This document shows positions 9,984 through 22,547 of a DNA stretch of 64,000 nucleotides, in pieces. The notes under the pieces were generated by a model that was not told where the DNA came from, ran no database searches, and was given only the letters and a program-made list of their open reading frames with translations. A program made the translations under genes and the position numbers. The first letter of the stretch is position 1. Every line of letters begins with the position of its first letter. Source of the DNA: Krasilnikovozyma curviuscula (Eukaryota > Basidiomycota > Tremellomycetes > Cystofilobasidiales > Mrakiaceae); assembly GCA_014825775.1 (NCBI GenBank), contig MVAQ01000062.1, positions 31,501 to 95,500 on the forward strand, in the 5' to 3' direction.

Positions 9984-12201
9984 TCCGCCAAAAAGACGGA
10001 CTTAATGATACATCCTCCTCTCCACATGGCAGCGATACCAGCATTGTTGAGCTTCCAGTCATACTACAAGAGAAAATAATAAAAGGTGGTTCAATTTTCA
10101 TGCTGGACTAGTGATGGACTCTGAGGGGACATACCTCAACGGCGGCAGTCCTCATAAGCATGTAACCTTGAGCGTAGGAGATGATCTTGGAAGCGTAAAG
10201 AGCTTGCTCGAGGTCATCACTATGTTGTGAGGACGGAAGTTCAAGGTCAGCACATTGCATCATAGTGAGTGCAGAAGTTGCACGTACATGAATTGCTGCT
10301 TATCACCCGTAAAAGCAGTTCGTTCAGGACCAGCAATAACCTTTGAAGCTCTCACTCTCTCATCCTTGATGGCAGAGAGACATCTAGCGAAGACAGCTTC
10401 ACCAATCAAGGTGACTGGCATACCCATATCGAGAGCGTTGATCGCAGTCCATTTACCGGTACCCTTCTGACCAGCTTTGTCAAGGATCTTCTCAACCATT
10501 GGAACACCATCCTCATCGTTGTAGGCAAGGATCTCGGCGGTGACTAGTCACAGTGCGAACAGTCGTCCGTCAGAAGTCGTTAAAACAAGTTTTGAGATGC
10601 GAAATTATGCTGAGTGAGTTGCTTACTTTGGATGAGGAAAGAGTCAAGAACACCCTTGTTCCACTTAGTGAAGACTTCAGCAATTTCTTTCTCTGGGAGA
10701 CCAAGGCCTCTCTTGAGGATATCGTAGGCCTCAGCGATGAGTTGCATGTCACCATATTCGATACCATTGTGAACCATCTGCGACACAAACATCAGCAAGA
10801 GCTTGAGACTCAATGAGATCTGGGAAACTCACCTTAACGTAGTGTCCAGCACCAGTTCCACCGACCCAGTCGCAGCATGGCTCATCACCATTTGGACCTT
10901 TGACCTGGGCGGCAGTCTTCTGGAAGATCTCCTTGATCTCAGGCCAGGCAGCTTCAGATCCACCTGGCATCAACGAAGGACCGTATCTAGCACCCTCTTC
11001 ACCTCCTGAGACTCCGGAGCCAACGAACAAGAGTCCCTTCGACTCGAGCTCAGCGCAACGACGGATGGAATCTGTAGAAGAGGAAGAGCCCAATTAGTCA
11101 GGAATTGATTTCACAAAGAAGAAAATCAATTCTAGATTGTAAGAATGTCTTACCTGGGTAGTGAGAGTTGCCGCCCTATTAGAGATGGAAAGAGGAATGG
11201 CGAATAGCGTATGATCAGTCCGTGCAAGAAAGTAATGAAGTGACGGTGACGACTCACATCAATGACGATATCTCCCTTTTCTAAGTGAGGTTCCAAAAGC
11301 TCAATAAACGAATCGACAGCTTTACCAGCCTGGACGAGCAAGATGATTTTTCTTGGGGTCTTCAACTTTGAGCACAAGTCTTCGATGGAGTGAGCGCCAA
11401 TGACGTTGGTACCCTTAGCTTCATTGGCCAAGAAGGTGTCTACTTTGGAGACAGTTCTGTTGAAGGCGCAGACTTTGAAGCCTCTGGAAGATGGATGAGG
11501 TAAGGGTTTCAGACAAGTTTGGGGCGGCCTCACTGTATCAGCTCTCAGTTTCTACTCACTTGTCATTCTGCATGGTAAATCAATCAGGGCAGCATTCATT
11601 GAACAAGAGAAGGGAAAGCGAACAAGATCAGCAAGCGTTTGGAAGGCGTCTCCTCGGTAAGCTTTCCCTCCACATGATCTCTATCATTGATCGAAATACG
11701 TGGAAATTGAGACGGGAGAATGAGGGGAAGTGCTACATACCATGTTCTAAAGATAAATACAGGAAAAGAAGAAGAAAGAGATCTTCAGTGTTCACGTCCC
11801 TGCATGACACCGACCGAAGGGTGGAACTCACGAGAATCAAGTTCTGACCCATGACGGCCAAACCGATGAGACCAATATCAGCTCTTAATGTATTATTCCA
11901 TCAGACAAATATACGTGGGATTTGAAGCATTGGTGTCAGGGCAGAACAGGGAAGATGAGGTAATGATTCGCCGTTCATAGTGAGATAGAATGGGTGAGTA
12001 ATAGCAAGGGAAACTGTCAGTCCATCCACTCAATCCATTCAAGGGGAATAGCCTTCAGTGATTCTCTAATGAAACTATACCCAGCTTCCATGATGAAAAT
12101 GGATTCAGATCTCCAAGCTCGACAAGGCTTATCACCCCCAACGGAAATGCAGCCTCCCTCCACCAACGTAAAAAGGAAGCAACAACTCACTTTTCAGACA
12201 T
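9551..12201 (-). CDS. 6-phosphogluconate dehydrogenase, copy A
   Basis: Oxidative decarboxylation of 6-phosphogluconate to ribulose 5-phosphate with NADPH production (EC 1.1.1.44), cytosolic pentose phosphate pathway. A tiny first exon encodes MSEK (ATG 12199-12201), followed after an intron by [17 protein letters not shown] with the NADP-binding glycine pattern. Later exons give [28 protein letters not shown], a [20 protein letters not shown] segment, [17 protein letters not shown] with the catalytic Lys, [17 protein letters not shown], and the C-terminus [15 protein letters not shown]. About 490 residues and about ten introns. A second copy lies at 36091-38908. The 3' part here is almost identical to copy B, including an intron at 9806-9889, whereas the other introns differ. 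Copy A also differs from B at scattered residues, for example FLADITK versus FLGDITK. Confidence 0.96.
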
Positions 12202-12751
12202 TCTTAATCGAGTTAGAGCTCTTCTGAGAATCGTTGGAGGGAAGGGGAAAATGAAGATGCGGTTAAAATCAGGGAAGTAAACTAGGAAGCTGCCTCGAGA
12301 GAGTAAGCCCTTATTCGCCACCGATTCGAGAGGGGTTTACTTTGTTTCAGCCCGAGACTTTGAAGGATGTCAGATTTTGGGAATAGATTGCAGTGTAGTT
12401 AGTTGAAGATGGTGGGAATGGCCAGATAAATAATTTGGCAGGCATTGCAGAGACGCCTTCGTGTTCGCAGGTACGGAATCGGAGAAAACGAGCCGGTGGC
12501 AGTTACTGTGAAGGTGTTTTGTGAACTTTCCCCACTATAATCTTGAAGGAGAACAGTCTTGAAGAGGCTTATGACCAATATTGAGTGGGGAAGATGGCTT
12601 AATGTGGGAGATGTGGGAGAATTGCGAACTGAACTACTATAGCGACGATCAAAATAAACAAGTGCCAAAGCTCGTCCATCTAGAGATACACCGATAAAAC
12701 GAGAAATACACATTAGGGGTCTAACTAGAACTTTTAGGTAGTATTATATTA
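12202..12751. promoter_or_regulatory. intergenic, promoter side of 6PGDH copy A
   Basis: 550 bp between the start of 6PGDH copy A and the stop of the MFS transporter, both on the minus strand. It should hold the 6PGDH promoter and the transporter 3' untranslated region. A 104-codon open frame on the minus strand (12399-12713) has no recognisable content. Confidence 0.4.
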
Positions 12752-15700
12752 TTAGTAGCTGTATCGGAATTCTGCGAGAAAACACGAGGAGATGGTCAGA
12801 CCCCGGCCCAAGTAGACAGCTGGGGAAGAAGGGTGAGAGACGAAACGAACCAGGATTGGCAATATCGGTAAGATCCTTGAAAGCAAGATTATGTTCACGT
12901 TCACTGTCGTCGTCCTATTTAACAAAAAAGACAAAGTTAAATATCGAGAATCAACAACAAGGGAAAATTATGCGAACGCACCTCGCCAGTCCCAACGCTC
13001 ACTTCCTTGGCCTCTCTCCTCTTCTTAACATTCTCTCTCATATAGTGCAGCCTCAGAAGGAGAAATACGAGGATGGATGCGACATAGCAAGCCAATTGTC
13101 CAGCAAAAGCTTTGCTTTAGCGCGAACAAAAGCTGTCAGCAGACTAACCTGACGCCCTAGCAGACGGATAGGGTTGTGTTACTGACCGGTAGAGAGGGGC
13201 ATCACTGCTTTGGAACAGTTGTGGACCAGCAGCGTTTCCTGCAGACCTGAGATTGTCATGGTTGTCAAAAGAAGCAAAGTCAGAAAAACTCATACAGGAC
13301 CGTAGATAGCGCCCGAATGCTCACCACGCTATAAATGTCATGGCGGTGATGAACGACTTCTTCGTTTGGCCAGCAACATTTCTGGTAAGGAGGGAGAATG
13401 AGAGGGAGCTCTGGGCGTTAAAGAAAATGGTGCAGTAGAAGGCAATGAGGAGTCCAGCGGCGTGAGCTTTGTTGTTTGGAACGGTCAAGACTGAGCACGA
13501 CACAAAGACGTAAGAATTAATCAGGATGTGATCCAACCCAAAGGAGACGTTGGTTGAGGGAAATCCTCGAACTCACAACAAACGGCAGAGACGATGTTTG
13601 GGATGGTGAAGAGCTGTCAGAAACAAGAAGAAAAAACATCAGTTCGCGAGTCGTCTAAAAAGGGATTTCTGACCCCACTCACGAGCATCACAAGAAGAGT
13701 TTGGTTAGTCTTCTTAGCCAGCCAAGCAGCACCGAGAAGCACACAAATCTGCCAAGTGCCTTGAGCGATAGAGAGAAGATCTGCGTTTAGGGTTGAGAAC
13801 CCTAAGTTAGTCGTAATAATTATGTTAGAGTAGGCACCGAGGCCACCAGTTGGGATAGTGCTACAGCAATAGTGTGTTGGAGAAAGGAGCACGACTGTCA
13901 GAATACAGTTCCACACAAACCGGCTGACGAGCCACACTCACTTCAACACTTGGATGAGGAAAAAAGCCCAGGTTTGAGGATCACGGATCGCTTCCCAGAT
14001 TTGATCCTTCTTGAAGTGCTTGTCTTGTATACCGGTGTCACTATTACGGATAGAGTAAAGAGGGTCAGAAAGACGAGAAGAGCTGCCCAGAATGATTTGT
14101 TATCGCAACTCACTTCTTTCGAACTCTTTCAACCATCATACGGCGGTCCTGTTCACTGAAGAATCGACCGGATCTCATTGGAGAATCAGGAAGCCACCAC
14201 TATCCCGGAAGAAAAACGGGGCGCCGCAACAAGGGTGTCAACAGGCTTTCGTCGGTGAAAAGAAGGGGGATGAAACAGCGCTCACAAAGACAAAGGCACC
14301 CCAAATGACAGTCATGATACCCAAGGTTAAGTACATGACCTGCCAGCTCTTGAGTGCAGCGCCATTAACGTGGTAGAACCCGTAAGCGATTAGACCTGGA
14401 ACGGAGGAAACCAGTCAATTCAAATTGTTACTCTTTTAAAAACGAATCGGAAACAAGTCACTCGCCTCCTACTGCGGTTTGCAGGCCATTCATCGCGTAC
14501 CACATGGCGATAGTTCCAGCTTGCTCGTCGCGTTTGTACCATGTCGACGTCAAACGGAGGAAGGTAGGCTGGATTGAGGACTCGAAGACACCAAGGAGAC
14601 ACCTCAGCTGGAAGAAATGAGATTAGATTTGAGTATGAGGTTGTCAGAAAAATTTGTATAGGTGCGAGGTGTTTGCAAAATAAGAGAGCGGGTGTAGGTG
14701 ATGAGAGAACGATTTACGAAGACATGACGGAGAATCTACTTACGACACAGAGACCGACAAAATTATTGGCTGCTGCACTACAGCCCACTACGATACCCCA
14801 TGCAATGATGTTAAATGAGAACCATTTCGAGATGGGCAGCCTCTGGATCAAGAAATTTTGCGCTGTCGGTATTGATGGACACAAAACACCGATGGTCAGC
14901 AAGGGAGTGCCTCGAACGAGGAAAGCGACAGAAGACCTACGGAATTCGGAAACCAAAACAGACAGATATAGACACGTTGTGAGCCATGAATCTGATCGTT
15001 GCGACGAACAGGTATGGGTCAGTTGTGTGCGTGGACGTCTGAGCGTAGATCGACTGCGGAGAGACACCGCAAAGGATACTGACATTGTTGCCCAACGAGG
15101 TGTGCGTCTGTTTTGATTCCCATGATACTGGCGAAGGAAAGGGTGCCCTGTCAGGCAAGGAGAAAGAGAGGGGCGTCAGTCTATGTGGAGACAGAAGCGC
15201 GTTTTTCGAGATCATGTTGTTTGTCGCCCGTCTTTTGGCAGCCCGAGAGCAAGCATGGACTCGGCTTTGATCTGAAAGAGGAATATATACCTTATCAAGT
15301 GACTGCACGAAATAGCAGCCTACCGTGAGGTAGCAAGAGTTTCGGTGGGTCAGTTTTATACTGCATACGACGCTTTTTGTGGCCCAAATATCGAGCTCCA
15401 AGGAGACATACCGAGCATCACTAGCAGGACGTGTTTGTCAATCATCCTCTTGAGCCTCTTGTCATCCTCGGGGCTCACGATGATCCGAGGGTCGACGAAC
15501 TCTGCTACTTCTTCGTCCATCGATGTCAGCGAGTCGAGCTCTGGGCGGTAGTTACCTAAGTCAATTGTAAACAAAGGGGGCCATTGACAACGACACCAAA
15601 AGGAGGACACGCAGAGTATGAGGAGACAGAGAAATGAGCTAGATTAGCGCTGGCTTGACGGTTCCTAAGAGTGGGAAAGCAGAAACGAGGGGTCTGGGCT

Positions 15701-15802
15701 GCCATTCGTACCTTTGTCTTCAACATGCCGAACTGCAGACTTTGTATCCAGCGAAACAGTTGAGCTCTTCTTGGCCTCTTCAGTTGTAGTGACACCGTCC
15801 AT
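12752..15802 (-). CDS. MFS transporter, Dal5/allantoate permease type
   Basis: Twelve-helix major facilitator protein of the anion:cation symporter group that includes yeast Dal5, Tna1 and Vht1; it probably imports an organic acid or vitamin-like anion at the plasma membrane. Start ATG 15800-15802 (MDGVTTTEEAKKSSTVSLD) opens a charged cytoplasmic N-terminus, followed by DPRIIVSPEDDKRLKRMIDK and a first helix ending in the family motif YFVQSLDK. Then WFSFNIIAWGIVVGCSAAA, FESSIQPTFLRLTSTWYKRD, EQAGTIAMWYAMNGLQTAVG, LPDSPMRSGRFFSEQDRRMM in the central loop and FNAQSSLSFSLLTRNVAGQT. The C-terminus DLTDIANPEFRYSY spans the last intron (12772-12850) and is the classic Dal5-family ending. About ten introns. 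The substrate cannot be predicted from the sequence. Confidence 0.88.
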
Positions 15803-16690
15803 CGACACCGCGGGCTGGGAGATCTGCAACCGGTGGGCTTGGAGGAGGGTGAGGAGGAGAGGGGGCAAACTGCAGAGAACCGCAGCGGGGCAGCAAAAAA
15901 AACGGTCGAATTTAATGAAGGCATGTGGCTCAGAAAGGCAGAAAGGCTGCAGGTGGTATCATCTGTCTCTCGGTACGGTTGGTCAACCTCTCGTTACGTA
16001 TTCAGATACAGTTTCAAGGAGAATAGGGAGAAAAAAACAACAAAAAGGAAAAGAATAAGAAAAGGAAAACAAGAGCTCAGCATGGCCTATGAACACAGAA
16101 GGTGCAAAAATTTGGCAAAGCAGGATGAATCTATGAGAGTAGATGTGCACTACTCTGCAACAATCACAGCATAAGCAGAACTAGCAAACCGATCTGAGGA
16201 GCATCTCTGGCGGTTGTTTACATTCCCGTTTCAGCTTCGCCGTCGACGCGATTTATTCTGATAGAAAGGAGAAAATCTAAGATAAGAGATGGACAAGGTG
16301 TGTATTAACCGGTGAAATACTGAAATCAAGATCGAAGCAGCAAATTCCTATCGATGTCTTTGGCTGAGTTGCGCGCGAGATCTTACTTGCAGGGAAACTT
16401 GGGGGGTGACGTTCTTCTCCCACCTCAAAACTTTCTACCCTCTGCTGTCCAATCCAATACTACCAAAACATATCAGGTGGGCTTTCTCTCTGCTGCTTCT
16501 AAAGCCAATCAACCATCGCCTTTTGTGTCGAAGCTCAGCCTGACTCTGCTGCGTTCACCTCAGCTGCTGTTTGGAACGCAACCATAAGCAGTGGCCTGCT
16601 GTCGAGGTCTGACGCTGGATCAGAAAAGCAGTTAATGTGAAATACCGTTGCAGATATCAGTTTGACCAGTCTCGAGTAATATCAGAAGCT
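15803..16690. promoter_or_regulatory. divergent intergenic region between MFS gene and KAR5
   Basis: About 890 bp separates the two divergent starts. It contains several modest open frames on the plus strand; only the one starting at ATG 16354 looks at all gene-like and is listed separately. No defined element was recognised. Confidence 0.4.
16354..16587 (+). other. possible small ORF upstream of KAR5
   Basis: An ATG-initiated frame beginning MSLAELRARSYLQGNLGG runs 77 codons. Just downstream a second frame (around 16513-16636) reads AFCVEAQPDSAAFTSAAVWN and ends at a TGA, so a spliced micro-gene or a coding 5' exon is conceivable. I recognise no family and could not find a convincing intron joining the two. 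It may equally be 5' untranslated sequence of KAR5. Confidence 0.2.
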
Positions 16691-19235
16691 ATGAGGAGTC
16701 CTTTCAGAAAAGGCGGCAGGGTGTCTCTGCGGCTCTCCCTGGTCGTTGCACTTCTTGCCCTCATACCTGGTTATGTCGTATCCTGGAATCTTCCTGGTTT
16801 CAGACCAGCTCTTTCTTTGAACGATCAGGTCGATGGGAGCTATAATGAAGGCGAATTTGAAGTTCAGACGAGCAAACAACCACAGTGGGAACATCTCCTT
16901 TCACCTCTTCCTGAAGCCATCCGATCGATCAGCTTGTCAGAGAAGGACAAGGACGAGATATTCACCAGTCTTCGTGAGTTTTCCTTCTGATCATCTGTAT
17001 ATCTGTATGTCAACTCCTTCACTGATTGCAACTATGTTGCTTGTTCCCCCATTCCCAGATCTCCTGCAAGAATCGTCTTCGAAACCAGACTGCTTCAACA
17101 TGGCCGCTAGGAGACTGAGAACAGCTTGTGATCCTTCTTCTTTGGGGTCAAACCATGGAATGGGAGAAGCGGAACGAATGAACGGTCAGATCCCTACACC
17201 TCACTTCCTTATGACGATCGCGCATCTCACAACTTATATATTTTAACACACAGCTGCTATCACTCTGACGCTCTGTGATCTTAACTCGTCCCATCTCACT
17301 ATTCCGCAAGAATGTCATCCTTTCACCTCGATCTCTCTGACTCCACCCAGAGCGGACGCGAAGCAGACAGCACATTCGTGCGTCCAGGCGATCAGTAGAA
17401 GCGGACAGTATTGGACGAGTTACAGCGGGTATTTAAGGGAGGTTTGTGAGTGAAAGTTTTTTTTCAATAAATCATCTGATGAGGGTCATTAGTGGTGACT
17501 TTATTCTGTCCCACTTCTAACCTAAATGTAGCGCAGCTGTGTTTTGCGTTGAAGTCTCAAGCGGCGATAGGTCCGTCGGTTCTCCGCAAGTCTTATTCTG
17601 TTCTTCGTATTCTAGCCTGATCAGAATGCGGTCTTCCTCCTAATATAATCTAGAACAAGCTCATACAATCTACCTCAACGCGACTCTCGAAAAACTTTCT
17701 TTGATACGATCGCTCTCAGCTCGGGAGGCCAACCAAAAACAGTTCTTGACAGATCTTGAACACGCAACTCGAATTATAGCAATGGAGTGGAATGACGGTT
17801 TAGAGGTAAGCACATCTGAGGGTTGTAGATGTCATATCCTATATTCTTATCTAGTTCACCAACTTAGAGTTTAAATACGCTTACCGATCATTTAAAATCC
17901 GTTTCTGAAGCTCATTCTCAACACCTACTTAAAACAATCACAGAAGAGTATAAGAGATCTCAAGAGAATACGTTCGATGAGGTCAAATCTTCGTTGGCGG
18001 TTTTGGTGAACACTGCGACGCAAGACGTGTCGTCCGTGATCCAGGATGAAGTAGCGGAGTTCTCCAAACTGATGAGTTTCATTGTTTTTTTCTCCCTTCT
18101 TTTCTATACTGCGAATCTGAAAATTGTTTAAATCTGTGAAAACAGGCGTCTGAGACTCTGCGCTTTTCAATGACAACCTTTGCCTTCCATTTCTCAGATC
18201 AAATGAACCGAGCTGAGACTCAATTGAATACCTTCAATCACACATTAGATTCTGTTTCTTTGGTCGTGATGGCTTTGGAAGACCGGTTGAGGGTCGCGAC
18301 GCAGGTGGGCTCAACCGTCCTCGAACATTCTCAAATCTCAGACTAACGCCTCTCGGAGATCGACCAAGTCGCTCGATACACTGAACCAAGAGTCGCAGTC
18401 AATTTACACATCACTTCAACGCTCCAACGGCCTCGCTCTAGAGACCCAAGTACATTTTTCTAGTTCTCTCTTCTATCCGACTTATAGCTAACTGAAGTCA
18501 TCAGGCAATAGCGTTCTTCACTGTTTCATCGTTACACCAACTCAACAGTACCATCCATGGTCTTTCTTTGGTTGTCAAACAAGAAGTTGCGGAGATCAAT
18601 GCGACATATCAGTCCCTGTCTGCGGGTGGATTTGCTCCGATGAGTATGATGGTGGAGCGATGGGTCTGGGAAGTACTGGAGGGGTATATCAATAGGTTTC
18701 TAGGTGGTGAGTCAATCTTGGACTTTAGTTCCTTTTTGTTTTTGTTAGGGTTCTGATAGCTTTCTTCACCAATAGCAAATTCTGCAATGCATTTCAAGCT
18801 TGTTTTGGGAATGAGTGCAACTTTCGCCTGGAGTGGAGTTTTGTTCTTTCTGAACTGTTCGGTGGTAAGTATTTCGCCTGAATTCTGGTGTCTATTCTGG
18901 TGTCTTGAAAGCACGCCTAATACTACTGTTCGCAGCGTTTGCTCAAGTTCTTTGCCGTCAAAGTATATGAATGCTTGAAGAGGACACACCGGGGACCTGA
19001 CTCACGAATTGATAGAAGAAATAGAATTTGTTTTTCTGATCAAAGGTGAGTGCTGCCTACAAGGTCATTGACTTCTTGTTAATAAGTTGACACATACGTC
19101 GACAGAAACACCCCTCGCCGCAAATTCAACTTCACCACCTCTCGCAGTACCTTCAGTGGAGGATTCAATAACAGTAGAGAACAATTACCATGGGAGAAGT
19201 CTCGCTATCCTCGGGCGAAGTCGTCGCCGCTGTGA
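16691..19235 (+). CDS. KAR5/Tht1-family nuclear membrane fusion protein
   Basis: Kar5-type proteins sit in the ER/nuclear envelope and promote nuclear fusion during mating. Start ATG 16691 (MRSPFRKGGRVSLRLSLVVALLALIPGYVVSW) gives a signal sequence. The family's Cys-containing signature follows: DCFNMAARRLRTACDPS, then GEAERMNAAITLTLCDLNSS and IPQECHPFTS, and HSCVQAISRSGQYWTSYSGYLRE. The central part, over several exons, is coiled-coil-like (LEKLSLIRSLSAREANQKQF, LNTLTDHLKSVSEAHSQHLL, TLNQESQSIYTSLQRS). Near the end are hydrophobic segments including HFKLVLGMSATFAWSGVLFFL, then a basic tail ending PWEKSRYPRAKSSPL at a TGA (19233-19235). At least nine introns. Family recognition rests on the cysteine/LTLC/QECHPF pattern and topology. 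Confidence 0.8.
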
Positions 19236-19454
19236 GTTTACTTACGTCGTATTTATGATCGACGTCGCTATCCTCGCCCACGAATTTGTTATCTCTATCT
19301 CCCTTTCAGCATATCTAAAGAAAAAACGCAGACATTATACTACGCAGCTCATCATTTGTTGTTTCTTGTGTTATATCATCCTTCTCATTACTACTTTGTA
19401 GCGCTCAATTTTTTGTTTACAATAGACGCTCATGCCACCTTCAGTCGTCCTCAA

Positions 19455-20969
19455 ATGAGTGAGGTTACCCAAGCACAAGCGTCTAAAGTTAATCAAGGTG
19501 AAAGTAAGCTTATATTGTAGTAGTCAACCGTCCCCCTTTTTTAACCTTCTCAAGGCCGAAAACAAGACTAGTTTTAGCCCCACAAAAGATACCGCAGTGT
19601 CGCCATGGAGTACAGCTACTAATCCCTGTTTTTTTATGTTCGTCCTAACTTCCACCTTCTTCCAGTCCGATACAGTTCTTTCTTTCCAAGCAATGTTTAC
19701 TTGGTCTCCATCTCCAGAATCAGCGCCTACTGTCCCACCGGAACCAGTTCAGTCGAGAGGTTTCATGCGAAGAATGTCGAACGGTCGACCGAGTCGTCAG
19801 TTTCTACTTATTTTCTTTCTTTGAGCTTTGTTGGTTGTGACGTACTCATTCTTCCATATCCTCAGATAAATCTATTCCCTCGACAAGCTCAGCAGCAGCA
19901 GTAGCGAAAAGCAGAGTCCTCTTCTCAAACTCGAATACCTCATCGCTCAATTCGAACCTCACGCCAGCCATCTCATCATCCTCAGAAGAATTCTCATCCC
20001 GAGCATCATCGTCTTCCTGGACTCCATCCGTTTTGTTAAAAGGAGGTGCTGAACATCATCCAAGAGGAGAAGGAGCAGCAGAAGAAGAACCCTCGAAAAC
20101 GTATTCCAGTGTCTTTCGCCTTCCGACCTGGGGCGCCTCATCAGCCTCGCAGTCGTCGAGTCTTTCCGTCGAAGGTGGCCTTACTTTCGATGACAACTCC
20201 GTCGTCATGGTCTCACGAAAAGTTTCCAAGGAGGTCATCACCTTCGAACCAGTCAAAGTCGCATTGGACGGTGTTCCTAACAAACTCAAGAAGAGGATCG
20301 AGAAGTGGAGAAAGGCAGAAGAGGAGAAAGAAGCAGACGGCGATAGGAAGAAAAAGAGGAGGGGGAGCTTGATTCATGCTCGAGGTGGTAGAAGTGGTGT
20401 TCCTGTTTCAATAGAAGCGACAAGGCTCAAAGTCGAACGCTGGGTTCCCTCTAAAACAAAGTTTACCTTGACCACCTTCTGGTAAGTCTTATTTTTTTAT
20501 TATAGAATACAAGAGGAAACCCTGACTCTGTTCATGTCTTCAGGTGGGGCTACTCGCTGTACATCCCTTCATCTCTCATGCTCAAACTCAACACCAAACA
20601 GCTCACCAAGATGACTCGGGGAGCCATCGTCGCGGACGCATTAACCTTCCTTGTTACTCATGGTAGGCTCTGACTCCTCTAGAATCTAATTGTTCAGCTC
20701 CGATTAGGTCCCGCTGACGCTACTTTTCTCAATCCCCAGTTCCTGTTGGATTTGCACTTGCTTCACCACCACTCGTCATGATTCAACTCCTCGCTCCTCT
20801 CATCACCTCAGTGGCAGACTTTATTGCTTCATCCTGGGCTTCCATTCAGGTCTCTGATCAGGGACATGGCGTTATCATTAGCGCTGCGTGGGCTTGGCCT
20901 GTCGGGTTCGACGTTGAGCCTCTCAAAGCAGGAGATTTCGATCCGAACGTTGTTTCTGTTCAGCGCTAG
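19455..20969 (+). CDS. uncharacterised fungal protein with hydrophobic C-terminus
   Basis: Not a family I can name. Proposed start is ATG 19455 (MSEVTQAQASKVNQ), in frame with SEVTQAQ; short introns follow. Middle exons encode a Ser/Thr/Pro-rich disordered region (QSRGFMRRMSNGRPSR, then NTSSLNSNLTPAISSSSEEF). A charged segment PNKLKKRIEKWRKAEEEKEA and a basic stretch rich in Lys/Arg precede WVPSKTKFTLTTFWWGYSLY. The last third looks conserved: IPSSLMLKLNTKQLTKMTRG, then hydrophobic FLVTHVPVGFALASPPLVMI and LAPLITSVADFIASSWASIQ, then ISAAWAWPVGFDVEPL. This suggests a membrane-associated C-terminal domain. It follows KAR5 by 220 bp on the same strand; the two are not one gene because KAR5 ends in a stop at 19235. 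Confidence 0.65.
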
Positions 20970-21109
20970 ACGCCGCAGGCTGAGGTTTCAGAATTGGCCT
21001 TGAATATGAATTAATGACATTGTACCACTCCTGAACATTTTTGTTCTCTAATGACTTGCATCGCACTTAGTACCATAGACATGACGAGTCTTTCATATTA
21101 TTTTTCCTA

Positions 21110-22186
21110 TTACGATGAACTACTACTACTTCTCAAAGACCTAACTGCAGCATCCACAAGTAGTCTCGAGTACAGATGGTGGAACCACAAGATTGCCTTC
21201 GTCTTCAGCGGTAAGTTCATCAAAGCTCTAGTCGGTATGTCGGGTGACGAGACGTCAAGTTCTGCATGATCCAAGTTTTCGATGACCAAATGGGTGGTAA
21301 AGATGAGCTTAACATGTTCTTCTTCAGCTTTACCCTCAGCGGGTGATTTAGGCGTTGATGGCTCGACAGCGAGCGAGTGGTAACCTCCCAACAAGCTGAA
21401 GGTGGTTGAAGGTCGAGTAGGAGCGAGCCACCACGAAAGTATTATTGGACCTGAAATATTCTGGTGTGGTGATGGTGGATGAGAATCGTGAGCTTCAACC
21501 CCAAACTATCCAACGCCAGTGTTAGCTAAGCAGTCACAGCGGAACGACAGGGAAAAGGGGACCTACCAGTCCACCAACAACGAGCGCACCCGGCTTAAAC
21601 TCGTTAGGTACAAGAGAACTATCACCCGGTCTCAACGCAAAAGGGCCCACACCCATGCTGATCGCAGCCTCAACAACCCTCCTCTCGACCTTCAACCAGA
21701 TCGTGTTCCAAAACGCCCTCGAAAATCCCAGCGCTAAATCACTTTTATCACCACCTGGCTCTTTCGAAGATGCGTTCTCGACCCATTGTTTCGGTACGAT
21801 AGCCTCCCATGAATCACCAGTCTGCGTCGCTCGGAACGTTTGTTCCCCAGGCGTCATGCCAATCGCTGGTTTGTCATTTCGAGGGGCTATGGATGTTGCA
21901 GGATGGATTGGAAGAGTTGGATATCTTCTGAGAAGATACTGGTAGTGAGCGTAGCAAAGCACTGGGATAGGGAGGAGGAATGCAGCGAGGTAGGCTCTCC
22001 GTGTAGGCAGAGGGTATAGTGTTCGAGGTTGCTTCCTGAAGGACGAACCTGATCAACGGAAGTGCAAACTGGAAATACTGAAAGAATTACTCACATGTCG
22101 AATAAGCTAGAGAGTACGAAACAGAACGAATCTCAGCGTACAAAAGAAACGGAACGGATAAACAAAATTGAAGCGAGAGCCGACAT
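21110..22186 (-). CDS. uncharacterised fungal protein
   Basis: Clear coding content on the minus strand without a family I can name. The body reads PRTLYPLPTRRAYLAAFLLP and PVLCYAHYQYLLRRYPTLP (one hydrophobic helix), then GDSWEAIVPKQWVENASS, DLALGFSRAFWNTIWLKVER and VEAAISMGVGPFALRPGDSS, and after an intron a lipid-binding-like beta segment EEEHVKLIFTTHLVIENLDH. It ends LYSRLLVDAAVRSLRSSSSSS. The layout resembles anonymous fungal proteins with one N-terminal transmembrane helix and a soluble domain. The start is uncertain: ATG 22184-22186 can be joined to the KQPRTLYPLP exon by an intron with a GTTTAT donor, but other arrangements are possible. It converges with the preceding gene, 140 bp apart. 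Confidence 0.6.
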
Positions 22187-22547
22187 AGGACTGACTACTG
22201 ACGAATCAGATCCTTAATATTCAGAATTTTCTTTCTTCTTTATTATGCACTCAAATGTCTGAGACCCAGCTTCTATTTCTCTTTTAAGATTGTTGTCGTT
22301 GGTGAACGAGAAACTCAGCCCTAAGTGGAGGCGCTAACCAGATTGAAATGCTTTTTGAAAACAAGAAATAGAAACGAAAGAGTATTCAGACTGTTGTTTT
22401 TGTTGATTAGACAAGGTGCCATGTTCGCAGAATTTTTGAGTATTTTCCCTCTGGCTGCAAACGTCACCACTAGGGGTGCGGATAAAGCTGTCAGTCGATA
22501 ATGTGTCTTCATCAAGCACCTGAGTAGTAGCAGTACACAGGTGGTTT
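22187..22547. promoter_or_regulatory. divergent intergenic region upstream of photolyase
   Basis: About 360 bp between divergent starts. Photolyase genes are often light-regulated in fungi, but I could not identify a light-response element by eye. Confidence 0.35.

Noticed and set aside
9605..10111. 168-codon plus-strand open frame antisense to 6PGDH copy A
   Set aside because: It mirrors the coding bias of the real minus-strand gene, runs through its intron and has no recognisable content. The matching frame at 36019-36714 exists only because the two genes are copies.
16691..20969. KAR5 and the following gene as one fusion protein
   Set aside because: The KAR5 frame ends at an in-frame TGA (19233-19235) after a consistent splice, and the next gene has its own ATG at 19455.
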